Positions 60,002-64,000 of a DNA stretch of 64,000 nucleotides are shown one piece after another. The stretch lies in NCBI GenBank assembly GCA_015067005.1, contig SVNH01000008.1, forward strand, positions 1-64,000, written 5' to 3'. Under the pieces are notes generated by a model, which was not told where the DNA came from, made no database searches, and was given only the letters and a program-made list of their open reading frames with translations. Position numbers and translations under genes: made by a program. This stretch comes from Ruminococcus flavefaciens. GTDB lineage: Bacteria; Bacillota; Clostridia; Oscillospirales; Ruminococcaceae. Each line of letters begins with the position of its first letter. Positions within the stretch are counted from its first letter, which is position 1.

Positions 60002-60640
60002 ATGGATTATTATACAATTTCAGCACCTGCTAAAGATTCATTCATCGAAAAACGTTCCGAGTTTATCGGACATATCGCTCCGGTAGCTACCAACGATGAA
60101 GCTGTCGATTTTATAAACTCTATCAAAGCCCAGCACCGTAAAGCAAAGCATAACGTCTACGCATATATTCTCAGGCATGATAACATCTCCCGTTATTCCG
60201 ATGACGGTGAGCCGCAGGGTACAGGCGGTATGCCTGTGCTTGAAGTCCTGAAAAAGCGCGGACTTACCGATGTATGCGTTGTTGTAACACGTTATTTCGG
60301 AGGTATCCTGCTTGGCGGCGGCGGACTCGTCAGAGCATATTCTCATGCAGCATCTCTCGCCTGCAATGCCGCAGATACCATGCATATGTGTCTGTGTCAC
60401 AGGATCAGAGTAACCGCTGATTACAGCCTTTACGGCAAGATCTCATATCTCCTGCCAAACTACGGCACGGTAGTTCTTGATTCCGATTTCGGCAGCGAGA
60501 TCTCAATAGAACTGCTCGTCCTCAGCGAGAAGCTCGACGCTCTCAGAGCAGACCTCATCGAGGCTTCTAACGGCGCTGTGACTATTTCCGATGAGGAAGA
60601 GCTCTACGGTGACTTTTCAGGTGTGAAAAATTTTTCTTAA
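60002..60640 (+). CDS. YigZ/IMPACT family protein
   Basis: A 212-residue cytoplasmic protein. Residues about 15-125 form the UPF0029 domain (SEFIGHIAPV, AYILRHDNISRYSDDGEPQGTGGMPVLEVL, VVVTRYFGGILLGGGGLVRAYS), and a ferredoxin-like C-terminal domain follows. The family is widespread and relates to eukaryotic IMPACT; its bacterial function is not settled. Confidence 0.9.
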   Translation: MDYYTISAPAKDSFIEKRSEFIGHIAPVATNDEAVDFINSIKAQHRKAKHNVYAYILRHDNISRYSDDGEPQGTGGMPVLEVLKKRGLTDVCVVVTRYFGGILLGGGGLVRAYSHAASLACNAADTMHMCLCHRIRVTADYSLYGKISYLLPNYGTVVLDSDFGSEISIELLVLSEKLDALRADLIEASNGAVTISDEEELYGDFSGVKNFS

Positions 60641-60652
60641 AAATAAAGGGTT

Positions 60653-60680
60653 TTTACATTTTTAAGAGTATAAGTATATT
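60653..60680 (+). promoter_or_regulatory. Promoter of the dgt-dnaG-rpoD operon
   Basis: TTTACA (60653-60658), 16-nt spacer, TATATT (60675-60680), about 45 bases before the first ATG. Confidence 0.55.
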
Positions 60681-60725
60681 AGTGAGATACAAATCTCAGG
60701 TATAATTTTTTGCAGGAGGGATATT

Positions 60726-61721
60726 ATGACAGTTCGTGAACAGATCGAGATAACAGAAGTCGGCATACTGAGTAAATATGCCTGCACAAGTATCGACGAA
60801 GCCGGTACTCAGCGCGATGTTCCTGAGGATAAGTGCCCTTACCGCACCGAATTTCAGCGCGACAGAGACCGCATCCTTCACTGCAATTCCTTCCGCAGAC
60901 TTAAAAGGAAAACTCAGGTATTCCTCTCCCCTGTCGGAGACCACTACCGTACCCGCCTTACTCATACGCTTGAAGTTGCTCAGATAGCGCGTACTATCGC
61001 AAGAGGTATGCGTATGAACGAGGATCTCACAGAAGCAATCGCTCTCGGACACGATCTCGGGCACTCGCCCTTCGGTCACTGCGGCGAAAAAACTCTTAAT
61101 GAGATATGTCCCTATGGCTTCAAGCATTATATGCAGAGTGTGCGCGTAGTCGAAAAGCTCGAAAAAAAGGGCAAGGGACTTAATCTTACTCACGCTGTAA
61201 GGAACGGTATCGAGTGCCACACAAACCTCGTTGCGGATACCAAGGAAGGCAATATCGTGCGTCTCGCCGATACTATCGCCTATATCAACCACGATATAGA
61301 GGACTCTATCCGCGCAGGCATACTCAAGCCGAACGATCTCCCTATGGACTGCGTAAAAGTCCTCGGCAATACCAAGACAAAGCGCATCACTACACTGATA
61401 GCCTCAGTTATTGAGCATGGACCTTATGAGATAGACTTCGCTCCGGAAATAAGAAAGGCTCACGATGCTCTGAAAAGCTTCATGTTTGCTAAGGTATACA
61501 CAAATCCTGCCGCTAAACAGGAGGAACAGAAAGCAGAACTCCTCGTGAAAAAGCTATATTCCTATTTCATAGAGAACAGCCGCCTTCTTCCGGACGAATA
61601 CCGCGTTATCATGAAGGAGACCGATGCTGACCGCGCTGTCTGCGACTATATTTCCGGCATGAGCGATGAGTACGCTGTTGACCTTTATACCGAACTCTTC
61701 GTGCCAAAGTTCTGGAAATAA
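60726..61721 (+). CDS. dgt: dGTP triphosphohydrolase-like HD protein
   Basis: A 331-residue protein of the dGTPase family. FRRLKRKTQVF, RTRLTHTLEVAQIARTIA (metal His) and LGHDLGHSPFGHCGE (HD pair) are intact. It would split dNTPs to nucleosides and triphosphate. It stands directly before dnaG and rpoD, the common order in Clostridia, 11 bases from dnaG. SD AGGAGG precedes the ATG. Confidence 0.92.
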   Translation: MTVREQIEITEVGILSKYACTSIDEAGTQRDVPEDKCPYRTEFQRDRDRILHCNSFRRLKRKTQVFLSPVGDHYRTRLTHTLEVAQIARTIARGMRMNEDLTEAIALGHDLGHSPFGHCGEKTLNEICPYGFKHYMQSVRVVEKLEKKGKGLNLTHAVRNGIECHTNLVADTKEGNIVRLADTIAYINHDIEDSIRAGILKPNDLPMDCVKVLGNTKTKRITTLIASVIEHGPYEIDFAPEIRKAHDALKSFMFAKVYTNPAAKQEEQKAELLVKKLYSYFIENSRLLPDEYRVIMKETDADRAVCDYISGMSDEYAVDLYTELFVPKFWK

Positions 61722-61732
61722 CGGAGTGCACT

Positions 61733-63475
61733 ATGCCAAGAGATGATGAATTCCTCTACCGCCTGAGAAGTGCTAATCCGATAGAAACGGTAATGGGTTC
61801 TTATGTTCACCTTATACGCCGCGGACGCAATTACGTCTGCTCGTGTCCGTTTCACTCGGAAAAAACGCCTTCCTGTACCATTTTCACCGACAGTCAGAGC
61901 TTCTACTGCTTCGGATGCGGCGCAGGCGGTGATGTTATAACCTTTACCATGAAGATCGAAAACCTCGATTTCATGGAAGCTGTAAAGCTGCTCGCCCAGC
62001 GGTCAGGACTTGAAGTCCCTGAACGCAATAATACCGACAGCCGGCTCGCTCAGCGAAAAACCAAGATCTATGAAATGAACCGCCTTGCGGCAAATTTCTT
62101 CTATACAAACCTGATAAAAGGCAAGGATAAGTCCGGGCTGCAGTACTTCGCAAAACGAAAGCTTTCCCCTGCCACTATCAAGAAATACGGTCTGGGCTAC
62201 GCTTCTGATTCATGGAGCGAACTCAGTACATACCTGCGCTCGAAAGGCTACTCCGATGACGAGATAATCGACGCTTGGCTCGGCGGACGTTCTCAGAAAA
62301 CCGGCAAAAGCTATGATATGTTCCGCAACCGCGTTATGTTCCCGATCGTTGACCTCAGAGGCAATATCATCGGATTCGGCGGAAGAGTTCTCAATGATTC
62401 TCAGCCGAAATACCTGAATACAAGCAAAACCCCCGTATTCGACAAGGGCTCTAACCTCTTCTCAATGAACTTTGCAAAAAATGCCGAGACCAAGCAGATA
62501 ATCCTCTGCGAAGGCTATATGGACGTTATCGCCGTCAATCAGGCAGGCTTCGAGAATGCCGTTGCAACTCTCGGAACCGCTATAACCCCCGATCAGGCGC
62601 GTCTCATCAGCCACTACGCTGAGGAGGTCATCATCGCTTACGACAGCGACGGCGCAGGTCAGAAGGCTACCCAGAAAGCGATAAATCACTTCGCTGACGT
62701 TGGTATACGCACAAAGGTCATCCACATGGAGGGCGCTAAGGATCCCGATGAATACATAAAAAAATTCGGCGCTGAAAGGTTCCGTATGCTGCTTGAGGAT
62801 TCCTTCGATGCGACTGACTTCATGCTCGATAAATGCGAGATAGGTCTTGACCTTTCAACGGAGCTCGGCAGAGTTGAACTGCTCAACCGCGCTTCTAAAG
62901 TTCTCGCAGGAATAGAATCACCGCTCGAACGCGAGGTTTATATTTCCCGTACCTCGCAGAAGTGTGAGATACCAGTACAGGTACTCAAGACACACATCGA
63001 CGATATGCTGCGCCGCAGCAGACGTTCCGAGCAGAAACGCGAATGGCGCAATATACAGTCCGCTGCTACCTATCAGCGCGATGACATAAATCCCGAAGCC
63101 GTAAAATACAGGCGCGAGGCTAAAGCCGAAGAATCTATCATCTGCTACCTCCTGAAGCACCCGGAGGAATGCGATGTTATAGAAAAGGAAGTGCCGCCGG
63201 AATTATTCGTAACGGCTTTCAATAAAAAAGTATACTCAGCTATGCTCGACATCATGAAAGAGCATGAACACTTCTCTGTATCAATGCTCTCGGACGATTT
63301 CACATTCGAGGAAACAGGAAGGATTACCGGTATCGCTGCAAGAAACCGCGAGCATCCGGTCACCGGAGCAGTCTTTGAGGACTGCGCCAATGTTCTGAAG
63401 AATTACGCTCCGAAAGATTCAGATAATATGTCTGATGACGATTTGATGGATCTTTTCAAGTCAAAGAAAAAATAG
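61733..63475 (+). CDS. dnaG: DNA primase
   Basis: A 580-residue protein. The CHC2 zinc finger is at about residues 38-63 (CSCPFHSEKTPS, FYCFGCGAGGD); the primase core has FGGRVLNDSQPKYLNTSKTPVF and the TOPRIM domain (ILCEGYMDVIAVNQAGFENAVATLGTA, VIIAYDSDGAGQKA, DPDEYI). The C-terminal helicase-binding part follows. It makes RNA primers at the replication fork. It is between dgt and rpoD in one transcript. Confidence 0.96.
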   Translation: MPRDDEFLYRLRSANPIETVMGSYVHLIRRGRNYVCSCPFHSEKTPSCTIFTDSQSFYCFGCGAGGDVITFTMKIENLDFMEAVKLLAQRSGLEVPERNNTDSRLAQRKTKIYEMNRLAANFFYTNLIKGKDKSGLQYFAKRKLSPATIKKYGLGYASDSWSELSTYLRSKGYSDDEIIDAWLGGRSQKTGKSYDMFRNRVMFPIVDLRGNIIGFGGRVLNDSQPKYLNTSKTPVFDKGSNLFSMNFAKNAETKQIILCEGYMDVIAVNQAGFENAVATLGTAITPDQARLISHYAEEVIIAYDSDGAGQKATQKAINHFADVGIRTKVIHMEGAKDPDEYIKKFGAERFRMLLEDSFDATDFMLDKCEIGLDLSTELGRVELLNRASKVLAGIESPLEREVYISRTSQKCEIPVQVLKTHIDDMLRRSRRSEQKREWRNIQSAATYQRDDINPEAVKYRREAKAEESIICYLLKHPEECDVIEKEVPPELFVTAFNKKVYSAMLDIMKEHEHFSVSMLSDDFTFEETGRITGIAARNREHPVTGAVFEDCANVLKNYAPKDSDNMSDDDLMDLFKSKKK

Positions 63476-63487
63476 GAGGATGTTATT

Positions 63488-64000
63488 ATGGAAAACAAGA
63501 AAAATACGATCGAAGCCCTTATGGAACAGGGTAAAGCCAACGGAAAACTTACCACAAAGGAGATCACCGATGCTCTCGAGGACCTCGATTTCGATGTTGA
63601 ACAGATCAACACCTTCTATGATAACTGCGAAAATCTCAATATCGAGATCGTAGAGGATATGAATGTTGACGCTGATCTCAAGATCGGTATGGATTCAAAT
63701 ATGACAGATGACCTCGAAATGGCTCTCTCTACTGAGGGTATCGCTATCGACGATCCTGTTAAGATCTACCTCAAGGAGATCGGTCGTGTTCCCCTCCTTT
63801 CAACCGAAGAAGAGATCGAACTCGCACAGAGAATGGCTAAAGGCGATCCTTACGCTAAAAAGCGTCTTTCAGAGGCAAATCTTCGTCTTGTAGTATCTAT
63901 CGCAAAGAAATATGTCGGCAGAGGTATGCAGTTCCTCGATCTCATTCAGGAAGGTAACCTCGGACTTATCAAGGCTGTTGAAAAATTCGATTACACTAAG
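63488..64000 (+). CDS. rpoD: RNA polymerase sigma factor RpoD, 3' end cut
   Basis: The first 171 codons of the primary sigma factor; the frame runs off the window end. SD AGGAGG is 9 bases before ATG 63488, 12 bases after dnaG. Region 1.1 is present at the start, then [33 protein letters not shown] (region 1.2) and [37 protein letters not shown] (region 2). This completes the dgt-dnaG-rpoD operon. Confidence 0.96.
   Translation, partial: MENKKNTIEALMEQGKANGKLTTKEITDALEDLDFDVEQINTFYDNCENLNIEIVEDMNVDADLKIGMDSNMTDDLEMALSTEGIAIDDPVKIYLKEIGRVPLLSTEEEIELAQRMAKGDPYAKKRLSEANLRLVVSIAKKYVGRGMQFLDLIQEGNLGLIKAVEKFDYTK

Overview
The window comes from a spore-forming, cellulosome-type member of the Clostridia, most like a Ruminococcus (Oscillospiraceae). 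The basis is a dockerin-bearing pectin esterase, SpoIIP and GerW/YtfJ sporulation genes, a T-box and a SAM-I riboswitch, a dgt-dnaG-rpoD operon, and many TTGNNN-17-TATAAT promoters with strong GGAGG ribosome binding sites. The assignment is by gene content only. No phage, insertion-sequence transposase or CRISPR array is visible; most of the window is chromosomal housekeeping DNA with a few accessory islands and small palindromic repeats.

Layout. 1-4240: a cut NifU-like gene, a C_GCAxxG_C_C protein, and a leftward folate operon (HD protein, folP, folBK fusion, folA). 4286-11235: a LacI-like/AraC hybrid regulator, then a nucleotide-sugar aminotransferase, two SMR half-transporters and a YfhO protein, which look like an envelope amino-sugar module. 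11300-22218: luxS, an iron alcohol dehydrogenase, a T-box-controlled XRE-cupin-acyl-CoA ligase fusion, a decayed sensory-hydrogenase/EAL pseudogene, an XRE regulator, a LysR regulator, and metE-metF. 22245-25936: duplicated 92-bp repeats abutting tRNA-Arg(CCG), spoIIP, a permuted NlpC/P60-like protein, a polysaccharide deacetylase and a MITE-like element. 25951-33603: a long leftward operon (M50 protease, scpA, scpB, ytfI-like, ytfJ, dacF, rluB, a small protein, metA, a zinc-ribbon membrane protein). 33662-37263: rpmB and a 1,048-residue double rhamnogalacturonan-acetylesterase-like protein with an internal dockerin.

37331-47162 is the most unusual part. After a RadC-like gene comes a NarL-type two-component system, then a palindromic operator candidate, then a tightly packed run of Lgt-like, DgkA-like, CarS/CdsA-like, UbiA-like, PEP-synthase/rifampicin-phosphotransferase-like and GNAT-like genes. 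No standard pathway I know uses this combination. I read it as a candidate undescribed membrane-lipid or prenyl-lipid modification system.

47191-64000: metK under a SAM-I riboswitch, a possible small RNA, an OmpR-type two-component system, a GGDEF/EAL protein, a phosphofructokinase, a nested inverted-repeat element, an acyltransferase-3 protein, phosphoglucomutase, a GT-C-like membrane protein, rpmE, yigZ and the dgt-dnaG-rpoD operon, with rpoD cut by the window end.

How genes connect. luxS, metE, metF, metA and metK cover most of the activated-methyl and methionine cycle; only metK carries an S-box here, and metE-metF appear to be under a LysR protein. The T-box ligase fits the known ability of rumen Ruminococcus species to build amino acids from branched-chain or aryl acids. 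Two proteins carry EAL domains: one looks active, one is a pseudogene.
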